64,000 nt of DNA from Dirofilaria immitis (lineage: Eukaryota > Nematoda > Chromadorea > Rhabditida > Onchocercidae). Shown here piece after piece: positions 41,391-53,052 of this stretch (the stretch's first letter is position 1; each line of letters begins with the position of its first letter). The notes under the pieces are model-generated. The model worked only from the letters and a program-made list of their open reading frames with translations. It was not told the DNA's origin and did no database searches. The position numbers were made by a program, and so were the translations under genes. The stretch is from positions 3,906,501 to 3,970,500 of the forward strand of contig JAKNDB010000068.1 of the NCBI GenBank assembly GCA_024305405.1, in the 5' to 3' direction.

Positions 41391-41652
41391 TCTATGAAGG
41401 ACCATTCCCACCAATTAGCTGAACATCAAAGTGCCTCATATTAAGAAACCTACGAGAGGCTTCACGCACAATTGCAAAAGCAGGCACAAGAAGGTTATTT
41501 AATAATTTTCCATTCTTTAATTCTCGTTTAAACTCTTTAGTCTTACCAGCAAGTTCCTCATCAGATAAGCTCCGCATTTTCAGCTCTAGTGCATTAATGA
41601 GATCAAAATTCGAGAATATCTCTTGCTCACATATATTTTTGTTATAAAGCAT
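41391..41652 (-). pseudogene. secA: Fragment of bacterial secA (preprotein translocase ATPase), probably of Wolbachia origin
   Basis: SecA is a bacterial translocase ATPase with no metazoan counterpart. An 86-codon open frame carries the start of its N-terminal region in order: [42 protein letters not shown] and [12 protein letters not shown]. These correspond roughly to residues 30-100 of a usual protein of more than 850 residues. Right after LIGG the frame closes; deleting one G from GGTGGG would restore the expected GMVLH, after which homology ends at about 41391. Nothing of the Walker A motif or the rest of the protein follows, and the N-terminal 18 codons are not recognisably SecA. Flanks are typical A+T-rich nematode intergenic DNA, so this is an integrated, broken gene piece. 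Filarial nematodes carry such nuclear Wolbachia transfers; the donor here is inferred. Confidence 0.9.
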
Positions 41653-41699
41653 AATTTTAAAAAAATTATTTTATTAATTTTTATTTAAAACTTTGTTAT

Positions 41700-43255
41700 T
41701 TTCCTAACATATAAACAATATTAAGAAAGAATTTTAAAAAGAAAAAAAAACAAAAAATAGGAAATAAATAAAATAAAAATATAAATTGAAATATAAAAAA
41801 TGAAATATAATTATTCAATATGGCAAATACATAAAAATATCTTTGTCAAATGAATGAAATACTTTTCATTTTCCTATAAATGAAAATTTATAGAAGGAAT
41901 TTTGCATATATATAAGTTTATTGCATAATAATAAATTGTTTGCTTATTTCTTATATTTACTTTTGTCAAAAAAAAGTACTATTTAAATAGGAATTATCTA
42001 TTAGTTTGGCTTATTTATATTTTTTTTCAAAATGATTTCCCTAACTGTGCAAACTTATTTCATTCATATTTATTTGTTATAAAGCTTAAAATTTTAGTTT
42101 GAAAAAAAGGAATTCTAAAATTAGAAATATTGAAATTTTAGTTTGAAAAGAAAGAATTCTAAAGTTAGAAATACACATATATATATATATATGACTCTAA
42201 CTTTGATTTAATTTGTATCACTGATAAGATCTTGAATAAGAATCGAATTTTGAATCTATCCATCTATCGATAAATTGATTGTTTTACTTTTGCTGACTAA
42301 TATTTTTTTAGTTATCTGAATCTAGTAAATTTTATTTTATTTTTTGTGGCAAAGCTAATCATTGATCTTGTTCAATATTTTTGATCGATTGATTCTGTTT
42401 CGAATAGGAATAGAATAGCCCACTATTATTAATAATTCAAAACATAATATAATTTAAAATGTTAATTATTATCAATAATTCAAAACATAATATAATTTTA
42501 TCTTTATAAATCGATAAATTGCATTTTCTAAAATAACAGATAAGACATTTCATAAAAAAAAAAAAGAAATATTTAGGGAACGATTATGTGAACTAAATTA
42601 GGCGTTAAAATATTTTAAATTGTTAGTATGTGACAATTCTAGAATTTTAATAATTTCAAAAATTTAAGAATGAAAAAAATCTTTGGAAGGAAACCAAATG
42701 ACAACTAACTGTCAATAAATACTTTTAGAAAATGAAATAAATTATTCATTTCATTGTTAATTTATATTTCACTTTTTGGCAAAATCTTTGTTTACATTAA
42801 GTATCAGAATTCTAAGTTTATAAATTTATATACTTTCTGTAATTTTAAACAAATGTAACAAAAGAAAAGAATTGATAACATTAGGTTTCTGAATTTAGAT
42901 ATCTTTCGTAACTTTAAGCAAATGAAACAAAGAAAGAGAATTGAAACATTAAAATTTTGAAGCCTTACATAAATAAATACAAGAAAATGTCCAGGTAGAA
43001 TAAAGCAAAACGACAGAATAAAAAATTTTGAAATTTATTGTTTACTTTTATACATATATTCGTTTATATGAATATAATATAATTATAATAATTGAAATTA
43101 TATAATTTAATTTTTATTTAATTAAAAAATTGGTATTGAATGAGGCTAAATAAGCAAAATGATATGATCAAAATTATTTTCATGAAATAGTATAAATAGA
43201 TAATTTATTAAATGATTTCGAATAAAAATTTAGACAAAATTTTTAAAACTAAAAT
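41700..43255. other. Intergenic stretch with short local duplications
   Basis: No gene recognised. Two short tandem duplications are visible: 42108-42175 (AGTTTGAAAA..GAATTCTAAA twice, period about 51) and 42430-42500 (AATAATTCAAAACATAATAT twice, period about 50). I saw no further bacterial gene next to the secA piece. Confidence 0.45.
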
Positions 43256-46200
43256 ATTTTAAGAACGCAACTATATGAATATCGATTGTTCGGATCATAT
43301 CTCGGGAAAAATATCTCAGAGATCAACAACATATTAAAAATTGTCATTGATAAAGAAGATTGTGATGATGCCATCAAATTGTTTGCAAAACATGGAACAA
43401 CGATGAGACGGGTGAAACGAGGAAAAATTGGACAGGCTAAATTAATATTTCTTAGTAATGGAAACAAGTATCTTCAATATTATACATCTGGCTATTCGAG
43501 AATCATACCACCGAGACAGAAAAGAGGTCTGTTAAAACTTGGTCCTTCAAGAATCATTCCATCGAGATAAAAAATAAATCAATTACAATTGACTACTCGA
43601 AAATCATTTCATCGAAACATAAAATAGATTTGTTGAAACTTGGTTTTTCGAGAATTAATTTATCGAAGTACAAAATATGGGACGTCAAAAAAAATTTATC
43701 AGAGAAGCAACGAACGGATAAGTGGCTAAAGCTACTAATAGAATTCTAGGTTTATTTAATGAAAATATAAACAAAAATAATGTAAAGAATAGCATTGAAT
43801 AAATGATAAAATATCATTAAGCAAATTTTATCAGTTCATCAATCTATCGAAAAGTTTTCCTAATATTTTTAATTGATTTCTGATGAATTAGTATTTCTAA
43901 TTAAATAACTATTTTCCAATTAAACAATATTCTAATTAAACAATTAAAATAATTTTAGCTATTGTCACAAAAGTATTTTTAATTTCTTAAAATTACGAAA
44001 ATTTCTAAATTATCTTATTGTTTATGTAATTATTTAAATATTAAAAATTTTTTCTATCAATTTTCAACTTTTTTTATAATTTCTTTCTTTTTTTTTATAG
44101 TAAAAATTGATAAATTAATAGAAGTACGTATTGGCTTTGGTACCGATCGATTGCAAAAGCTGCAAAACGAATTTTATTTCAACAATTTGCATCGGTAATG
44201 CATAATTCTAATCGATTGATTAATTTTATCAATTTAATTTAATCTATTGATTAGATTTGATCGATAATATTTAAGTATAATCTATTTGATTAATTCCGCC
44301 TGTAAAGCTCAAATATAATCTATTTGATTTAACTTTATTAAATTATTAAATTTGTTAAACTTTTGCAATTAATAGAAAAATGAATGATTAAAAGTAAATG
44401 AAAATTTTGCCAAATTTTACGAAGAAATTTGTTCTGTCGTAATTTATTTTCGCAGAAAGAAAATTATGTATCCGTAATCTTAATTTACTTTCGCAGGAAG
44501 AAAATTGCATATCCGTAATTGTGCGACAGCATGGGAAAATTAAGCGTAAACGATCGATTTTGTTGCTGCAAGTTCAAAAGATAAAGAAATATTTGTACAT
44601 GCCTTACAATATATTATAGATAAGAAAGATGCTAAAATGCTTGATTTCAATGAGAAGCAATGGATTATTGATAAGTTTCATGAAGCTGATGTGAATCAAA
44701 CAGGTAAGATTACCTGGAAGAAGTTTTTGATCAATTAAAAGCTTATGACTTCTCTATCTCCAAAATTGTTTTTTAGTACATTTAATGAAATTTAAAATAA
44801 TTTTGGAAGAAATGGATCAGGCTGTCTTTCCTCAAGATATTATCATATCTGAAATAATTATAGATAATATTACAGTCAGAATACCTAATGATATTTACAT
44901 AGTTGAATTATTGAATATAATAAAATATAAATTAAAAAATTTAGATAAAATAAACTTTGATAAAGTTTGGCGTCTTCTGGATGAAATGAATTTAGGTATT
45001 GACGAGAATTATGCAAAAGCTCTATTCCAGGTTAATTAATACTTTCTTCCAAGTTTATCAAATATTATCATATATTTTTCGAGAATTAAAACTTATAATT
45101 GAACCATTACGAATATAATTTTTTAACTTTTGTTAAAATATATAGGAATGATACAAAGTTATCATAATTTTTAAATATTAATTTTTCGAATTGTTACGAT
45201 ATTAAAATTTTGATTTGCGAGCATGCAGTTTACGATTCAGTGCGATTTTTTTTTAATATTAACTTTTAAATCAAAAGAAAAATCTACAAATTTAATGTTC
45301 CAATGAATTTATAGAATGCAGGTGCTAAGAAATACAATTCTGGTTGGAAACAGATCGCATATCTCGATCAAGAAGGATTTTTGCGATTTTTATGCTATTA
45401 ACCGTTCATTTTGAAGAAGGCAAAATTATGCGTAAATACAGTTCACAAAATGATGAAACGTTATCAGCAAATGATTTGAAAAATTTCCTAATTTACGAAC
45501 AACAGGTCATAGGTTTTGTTGTAATTTTCTTTTTGCATTATCACTGATAAAAAAACAATAAATAATAAATTTCAGTTTGAAAATATTGATAATGATACTG
45601 CAACTTCGATTATGAATGAAATTATCAGTAAACAAGGCAATTATCGAATGGAGAAAAAAATAAATTTATTAGGCCCATTTGGTAAAATTTTTGTCAAATT
45701 AAAATTTATTTTGATTTATCTTTTGCAAGCTAAAAATTAATATGTAATAAGAATTGGAATCGGTCAAAAATAAGATTAATCGTTACATTCTCGAAAAAAT
45801 CGAGAGCCAATTTCTAAATATAATTATCACTAATGAACTAGAATATTTGAATTGCTTCAATTTAAATTACTTTAATTTAATTAATTATATTTAAATTAAT
45901 TTTATAGGCTTCCGCGCTTTATTACGTTCACGTTGGGGTAATATCCTACGAAGTGAACACGAAAATATCTTCCAAAATATGGATCATCCATTATCTCATT
46001 ATTATATCAATTCAAGTCATAATACCTATTTAATTGGTACTCAGGTAAAAGGTGATGCAACCGTCGAAGGATATATTAATGCTATCAAAAAAGGAGCTCG
46101 GTTACTTGAATGTAAACTTATTTAATAATTTTGTTAATTACAATCTTATCTTATCAAAAATATTTGATGAGAATGATGGCTGATAACAGCTGGAATAATC

Positions 46201-49200
46201 TTTCGAAGCTTTAAACAAGTCGAACAGATGCGTTTAATCGTTTTCAATCGATTCTAATTGTTTGATCAGCCGATAAAAATAAAATCGAAATGATGAAGAA
46301 TTATATTAGAAAATTATTTCGTGATAAATAAACCAACTTAGCTATACGATTATCACAACAAGTATATTTTATTAAATGACCGGATCACGGATGATGTCAT
46401 TCTGATAAGTATACTTTCACTAGGCGATTAGATTCCATAATGTCGAATAAGTTCGAGCAGTTATACTAAGGAATTGATAAACCAATATAACATACAACAT
46501 CACCATGATAAATGCATTTTACTAAATAATTGGATCACGTATGACGTCATTGTGATAAGCATACTTTACGAAGTAATAGATCATATAATGATAAATGGAA
46601 TTATAGCAATGACGTACGTTTAACTTTATTATTTAGTAGACGTTTTGGATGGTGTTTACGGAGAACCATGTATAGGACATCACGGTACATTAGTAACACC
46701 AATACGCTTGAAAGATGCTCTTGTAGCTATCAAGAATTACGCATTCAAATATACACCATTCCGCTTATCTTAACTATCGAGAATCGTTGTAGTTTGCAAC
46801 AACAACAAGTAATGGCAAGAAATTTTATTGAGGTTTATTTTATCGATATAAATTTAATCATATTGATATGAAATTTAGATATTTCAATCTTTTAAAATTA
46901 TTAAAATTAATTAAATAAATTCAATTTTATTTCTAATCAATTTTTAAGACTTAATTAAATTCAAAAAAAAAATTCTCTTAAGGTTTTTGGTAATAATATT
47001 TATTTGGTGCCTAAGAATGAATCGTTACAACAATTACCATCACCTAATCAACTCAAATACAAATATCTTTTACGTAGCAAAATACGGCTGTTTACAAATA
47101 AACAATATGCAAATGGGAAACATGATAATAATACTGCTACTACGTCTCCTACTGCTGCTACTGCTTATGATGATGGTGATGATGATGATGATGATGAAAT
47201 AGCAAAATCAACATTATTCATAGATTCAGAATTCTCGAAATTAATATCATTATTTCAAACAAAATTATCGCACAATTTATATGATGATATTAAAAACGTA
47301 TGTGTCTTCTAAAACTTTTAATTAATTTTTAATCAAAATTTTATTCATTTGATCACTTTAACTTTTCATATTTATCATTAATGAATTCATTACTTTACAA
47401 CTGAATTTTACTTGTCCATAAATTTAGAAAATTTATCACAAAAAAAATATATTTATATCTCTAATCAATTTATTTCCTCGTCTAATAATTTCTCAGTAAA
47501 TAATTTTAAACCCTCGTTTAAATTAAAAAGTTTGTAGAAATTACTTATTTAGAAATTAATATATTATTTTAGTTATATTAGAATTAAATGATTATACTAT
47601 TTTGATTATTAATAATTAATTTGTTAATTATTTTAGTTATATTAAAATAAAATGATTATACTATTTTGATTATTAATAATTAATTTCTAAGCTTCTATTT
47701 TTGGCATTAACATTGACTTCAATTGAAGAAAATAACTTTCGATATATTAGAAGTTGAAAAAAGATTCAAATTAAAATTATTCTCAAAAATTTTGAACAGA
47801 TTTTTGAAAAAAGGAAATTCTTATGTTTTTAAAATATTTTCAATTTAATATATATTTCATTTTAGAATAAGTTACCTAATTTATTACACTTAATTAATGT
47901 ATTACATTGATTAGTTAAAATTCAATCATTCAAAGTTTGGTAGTAAAGATTAAAACATTAAGAATAGAAATGATAGAAATGTTGAAAAAAATTGATAAAT
48001 TATCAAGCCTGGTTTGCAATTAATCATTTGAACTTTTAAGTTATCTAAGATTTTCTCTGGAATATCTTTCTACAGTGTTAATAATGAGACCTAAATGATA
48101 AAAGTTAATATTATTATGATTTGCTTTCTACGGTTATCAGAATGATTGCTTAGATGACTATATCATTGTGATCTGTTTCCTTCGATATTTCAAGATTGAT
48201 ATCCTCATTGTTTAAAACAATTTCATTTCCTTCGAAAATCGAAAAGAGGAAAAATGATAGTTAAAAAATAAATGTTATTGATTAGTATTCTTCATCGATT
48301 TACAGATTCAGTAAATTCGTCGGTATCAATTTCGGAAACACAAATAAAAAAATTAATGGAAATTAGTGAATCATTTACAACTTATACTTCAACACATCTT
48401 GTAAAATCATATCCAAAAGGTTTACGACAAAATTCCAGTAATTTCTGTCCTATTCAATCATGGATTTTTGGTATACAATCAGTTGCGCTAAATATGCAAA
48501 CGAATGGCAAAGATATGGATCTTAATTCAGGATTATTTCGAATTAATGGAAATTGTGGTTATGTTTTGAAGCCGCCAATCTTAATTCACGGCTTAAGTAT
48601 GCTTAAATTTATTAAATTATTTAAAAAATTCAACAATTCTTTGAGCAAAAAGAAAAGAAAATCGTTAAAATATTGATTATTTTGATTTATATCATTTAAT
48701 CAAATTATTCTTGCAAACTTGCCAGTCAATTATTGATAAAATAATCAATGAATTGATAAAATATATACGATTGATATTGTGATAGTTAACCTATAACATT
48801 TTTTAAAAAAAAGAATACATTAATTGATTAAATGATTAAAAATTTCAATAACATGCTCATTGATGGATTGATTGATTGTACATGTTGTGATACAGAAGAA
48901 TACTTCTGGATGGTAGCATGTATATTTGATATATGTATCTGAATCATATTTTATTTATCAAATATCATCGCCTCTTATAATTCATCCGAATTCATCGATT
49001 TTCATTTGCAACAACAAATGATTCGCATAATTTTTTTTTTTTAGATCTTTCGAGAGTAGCCGATACAATACGAATGATAATGACTCTTTCGGCAAGTTTT
49101 TTTTTTTAAAGCAAAATTGCATACTTTGAAATTAGAAAAACTTCCTCATTCATTGCTCGATGTTCATACTTTCATAGATTATGCAAATTATTGCAAAACA

Positions 49201-50340
49201 TTGGCAACAAAATTATTTTTTCTTGGAATGCTTTCGAGAAAAAAGTTATCAGCCAGATATTAACATTAATTAATAAGCAAGCTTAAATTGCTTTAAATTA
49301 ATTAAAAAATATTTTAAAAGGTTGATTTATTGTTCTTGAGAAGTTTTGCAAAAGAAGTTAGTGATAGTTTTGATAATTTTAAGGTGATAAGCGGCGAATA
49401 CCTACCGAAACCATTTTCAAAAGATGGTGAAATCATTGATCCTTATGTTATCGTCGAGGTTCTTGGCATACCAGCTGATTGTAATAAGTTTCAAACGAAA
49501 GTTATCAATAATAATGGGTAAATTAATATTCAAATTTTATAATGGAAATATGCAAAATACGAAAGAAATTTTTATTCATAATCTTTCCTACGGTAATGAA
49601 TAATTTTCTTTACAGTTTACGGTCATAAAATTTTTGAATATTTCCATTTTTGAATATGCTGTTTTATCTTAAAGATCACATGAAGAAGTGAATGGGCCAT
49701 TTTTTTTTATGATAACATTGATTAAAACAATTTATTATATCAAAGAGATTTCCCAATGAAATTTGATTTTTGCTTAATCAATAATTTTTGAAGAAATTGT
49801 TTTTAAATATATTTGTTTAAGATTTTATCCAGTTTGGAATGATATTTTCAAGTTTGAATTACGAAGTCCTGAAATGGCAATGCTTAGATTATGCGTTAAA
49901 GATTATGATACCGTTTCAGGGATGATTTCATCGGTGAATTTAGCATACCGATAAGCAGTATTCGGCCAGGTTAATCGTTTCGCATTTTGAATTATAATTT
50001 TTGAAGCATTCGAGAATTTTTCCTTTTTCTATTTTTCTTTAATTTAAAATAATCAATTGAATTTGATTTCAGAATTATGCAATATAATTATTTAATCAAT
50101 TTATCAACAACAATTGTCGTTTTTTTTTCAGAATTTCTGACAATTTATTTAATCGAAGCAATGTTTAGAGGATTAACTTTTATTATTTACTATATTATTC
50201 ATTACACAATGATCCATTTCAATAATTATTCTTTAATTTTAGGTTATTCAATTGTTAATCTTTATACTGGCTATGATCGAATTCTTAATTCATCTGCTGC
50301 TATTCTTATACATATTGATTTCCAACAAATACATTTTTAA
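43256..50340 (+). CDS. Phosphoinositide phospholipase C, delta-like (PH, EF-hand, X, Y, C2)
   Basis: This enzyme cleaves PIP2 to IP3 and diacylglycerol. Exons: about 43256-43526 and 44101-44194 (PH: MRRVKRGKIG, LIEVRIGFG), 44497-44703, 44945-45030 (EF: KVWRLLDEMNLG), 45315-45505 and 45576-45681 (FLIYEQQ), 45908-46111 (X: HPLSHYYINSSHNTYLIGTQ), 46637-46832, 46983-47297 (X-Y linker), 48306-48596 (Y: SSNFCPIQSW, GYVLKP), 49045-49095, 49384-49517, 49822-49969 and 50243-50340 (C2: VISGEYLPKP, DPYVIVEV). Both catalytic His (SSHNTY, HHG), the ELD calcium ligands and the Glu of LTIEN are kept, which argues against an inactive PLC-like protein, although ELDVLDG replaces the usual ELDCWDG. At least four exons are one base short. 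An acidic Asp run in the linker comes from a GAT repeat. The 5' end lacks a clear ATG; upstream exons may be missing. C. elegans plc-4 is the closest match in layout. Confidence 0.93.
44440..44521. repeat. 41-bp tandem duplication spanning a 3' splice site in the PLC gene
   Basis: TAATTTATTTTCGCAGAAAG at 44440 and TAATTTACTTTCGCAGGAAG at 44481 begin two exact-period 41-bp units, each with an intron end, the AG acceptor and about 25 bases of exon. The second copy is the one that leads into the open PH-domain exon. Confidence 0.88.
46327..46575. repeat. 150-bp-period imperfect direct repeat in a PLC intron
   Basis: TGGATCACG/CGGATCACG blocks followed by ATGATGTCATTCTGATAAGT (46391) and ATGACGTCATTGTGATAAGC (46541), and preceded by ATAAACCAACTT/ATAAACCAATAT, define two copies 150 bases apart. 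Confidence 0.7.
47168..47198 (+). repeat. Coding GAT repeat (poly-Asp) in the PLC X-Y linker
   Basis: GATGATGGTGATGATGATGA continues as GAT triplets in frame and encodes a DDGDDDDDDE stretch within exon 46983-47297. Acidic X-Y linkers are autoinhibitory in many PLCs. Confidence 0.8.
47560..47690. repeat. 64-bp tandem duplication in a PLC intron
   Basis: ATTTTAGTTATATTAGAATT at about 47566 and ATTTTAGTTATATTAAAATA at about 47630 begin two nearly identical 64-bp units. Confidence 0.85.
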
Positions 50341-50401
50341 ACTTATCATCTAAACATTTCATTCTTATAAATGTCAAAATTAAAATTGTTCGAGAAATCT
50401 A

Positions 50402-50407
50402 AATAAA
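50402..50407 (+). terminator. Poly(A) signal AATAAA of the PLC gene
   Basis: AATAAA occurs about 60 bases past the PLC stop codon. Confidence 0.5.
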
Positions 50408-53052
50408 TCAACAGATCTAATTGGATTAAAAATTAAGCATTGAAAATAAGCTACATGAAATATGTAATTAATTAAATTTGACAAATTTATGATAAATCAA
50501 ATCAATGATAATAATTATCATTTATCATTAACAATAATATTAACACACTATTATAGGTGTTCCAATTCATATTCTAATTACCTTCTAATTTATTTCTTTG
50601 CATGAATATCAATTCAGCAGCAACTGGATAAGTATTTTCGAGAAATCTAAATTATTGATGTGCAATTGATAAATCAATCAATCAATATGCATTCATGATA
50701 ATAATCAATTATATAATCTTGATAAAAATCAAGTTATTATCAAATTTTTATTCATTGACATATTTTATTTTTCGATCGAAATATTGCATTTATATTTAGC
50801 AGATAAGTTTCTCATTCATCGTCTTTTCAAAAATAAACTTTGTAAGTTTTTATCTTCATTACTCGTTATAACAATTGTTATCTAAAGTTATCAAAACAAA
50901 AATTTGTTAAAATAATCAATTTTATCTGATAACAAATAATGCTATCAGAAGTTCTAAGTTATTTCAAATTTATTTCTACACCAAGAAAATAGTTTTTCTT
51001 AACTTTATTTTCTTTTTTTTGTTATAATAATATATTATACTTTAATGAATCGATTATTGATCTCTCAATATAATCAATGATTTTTGTTTTATTGATTTCA
51101 TCTCCTTTTTTTGAAACGATTATTAGAACAGAAATAGGTTTTATCATAAATTAATCGATCTCGGCTTAATAAATTAAAGCTAGACGGTAATAAAAGAATT
51201 ATGATTAGATTTGATTTACGAATAATTTGTTGAAATTACATTTGAAATAATTCTATACTTTGTTTTACTGATAAACTATTTCAACGTTTATGTTAATATT
51301 ATCAGTTGTTAAATTTTAAAGCAATTCATTTATTTGATGTATTGATTGATTTTTTATTTTTGCTTTAAATTATGCAAAAAATTGTTCAAAATTCGAAACA
51401 ATTCATTTTCATTTTTTTTTTTAAATGTAGTTTTAAATCAAATTAATTGGCAATTTTATTCTTTCAACAAAAACTTATTAATACTTTCGAATTAATAATT
51501 TTTTTGATGTAATAAAATTTTACCCTTGAATTAATATTCCTTTTTTTTTGTTTTGATATAATATATATGATTGATAAGATAAAAATTGTACAATGAGAAA
51601 TATGAAAATGTTAAATAAATTGTAGAACATATTGGTAAATAATATATGTTAACAATATGATATAATCGTTTTTTTGTTAAACGATAACGAAGAATTTGAT
51701 ATTATTAATCTTAAAAGATTTGAAATGGATTGATTTGTTATTTTTGTTCATTTTTAAATATGAAAATTTTTATTATTTTGCTAAAAATAAACATATAAAA
51801 TGTCGAGAAATTTTCTTTTCTTTTAAAATACGATAATATCATTGTTGAAAAGTTTTTCCTAAAAATGTTTTCGTTTTTTTCTCACCGCCATTTGTTTGTA
51901 TTTATTATATATATAAAATAGTCAACGATATCTTGTCGTTGTTTTCTTAAAATTATTTTTAGTTTGTAAAAATTGATTGATTGAAAGATTGCGTTGGAAT
52001 TTTCAAATGGGAAGAAGGGCAACAAAAAAACGTATCATATAAAGTTTTAGAACTTTATACATGCAGATAAGCAAAGATAAGTTGAAAAATGCTTTATGTT
52101 TTTTTTTTTTTTTTTACAATAATAGAAAAGGATGGAAAAAGAAAACATTAATGATGCAAATCATGAATTATAGAATGTGTTAAGATAAAAAAAAAAAACA
52201 TTTATGATATCAATAAAAATATTGAAAGAAGAAAAAAAATGAAATAAATGTAAGATTAAAAGTTTCTTTTTACTTGCAGACTTCTCGAGAATTCTGAAAT
52301 AGAGAATTCGAGAAGCTACAGTTTTACTTATAACAAAAGATTTTTAAATTGTTAGATTTCTCAGTGATAGAATTTAAAAAAAAAAAAATTTAAGTATTAT
52401 AGTTAGTTAACCGTCTGCTAATCTTGTCGTCTCTTTTCTATTTGCTCATTCTAACCTGTTAAAATTTATTTTGATAAAGCTCGAGAGGAGTAGTTTGAGA
52501 ATTTAGTGAAGCTAGAAAGAAAGTGAATGCTTGGAATATTTGAAGTAGGATATACGATATTAGAACACCTGACATTTTGTTATCCGTTTAGCTACAAGTT
52601 TTACTAATCTTGATCAGATAGATGAATTGATGCTTCGTAGAAAAATATTACGGCCGGCTTCAAAATTTGCTCGAAATATAGCTCGAGCTTTTTAACACAA
52701 CAACTACTCTCTATGCTTTCATTGTATCGACCAGACGTTACGTATATATCAAAGAAGAGAACAGATGCAAATAAGAATAAATAAATTTAAACCAACCCTC
52801 TTCCATTAGAACTAGACGAGTAAAAAGATTGTTATATTGTGCTAGAAGGTCAGATCTGATCTGCTAAACTTCTTCAACTAAACTTTTTCCACTCTTGTTT
52901 CTTTTCATCCTCCATTACTACTAATCATATTTATCATCAGCTAACTTCTAACTTCTCGATCTTCTCACTTCCACTCATTACTGTTTATTTGTTCCACTTC
53001 AAACATTCATCCATCTACTGATATTATCATTAGCAACAAATAACAAGCAGGA
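50408..53052. other. Intergenic stretch and mlc-3 upstream region
   Basis: No coding exon seen. The last 250 bases before the mlc-3 start are pyrimidine-rich (CTTCTAACTTCTCGATCTTC) and probably form its promoter and 5' UTR; an acceptor-like ACAAGCAG sits two bases before the ATG, so a leader may be trans-spliced there. Confidence 0.4.

Noticed and set aside
50077..50340. 87-codon open frame as a separate small membrane gene
   Set aside because: Only 50243-50340 is coding; it is the C2 end of PLC (GYSIVNLYTGYDRILNSSAA), and the rest is intron.
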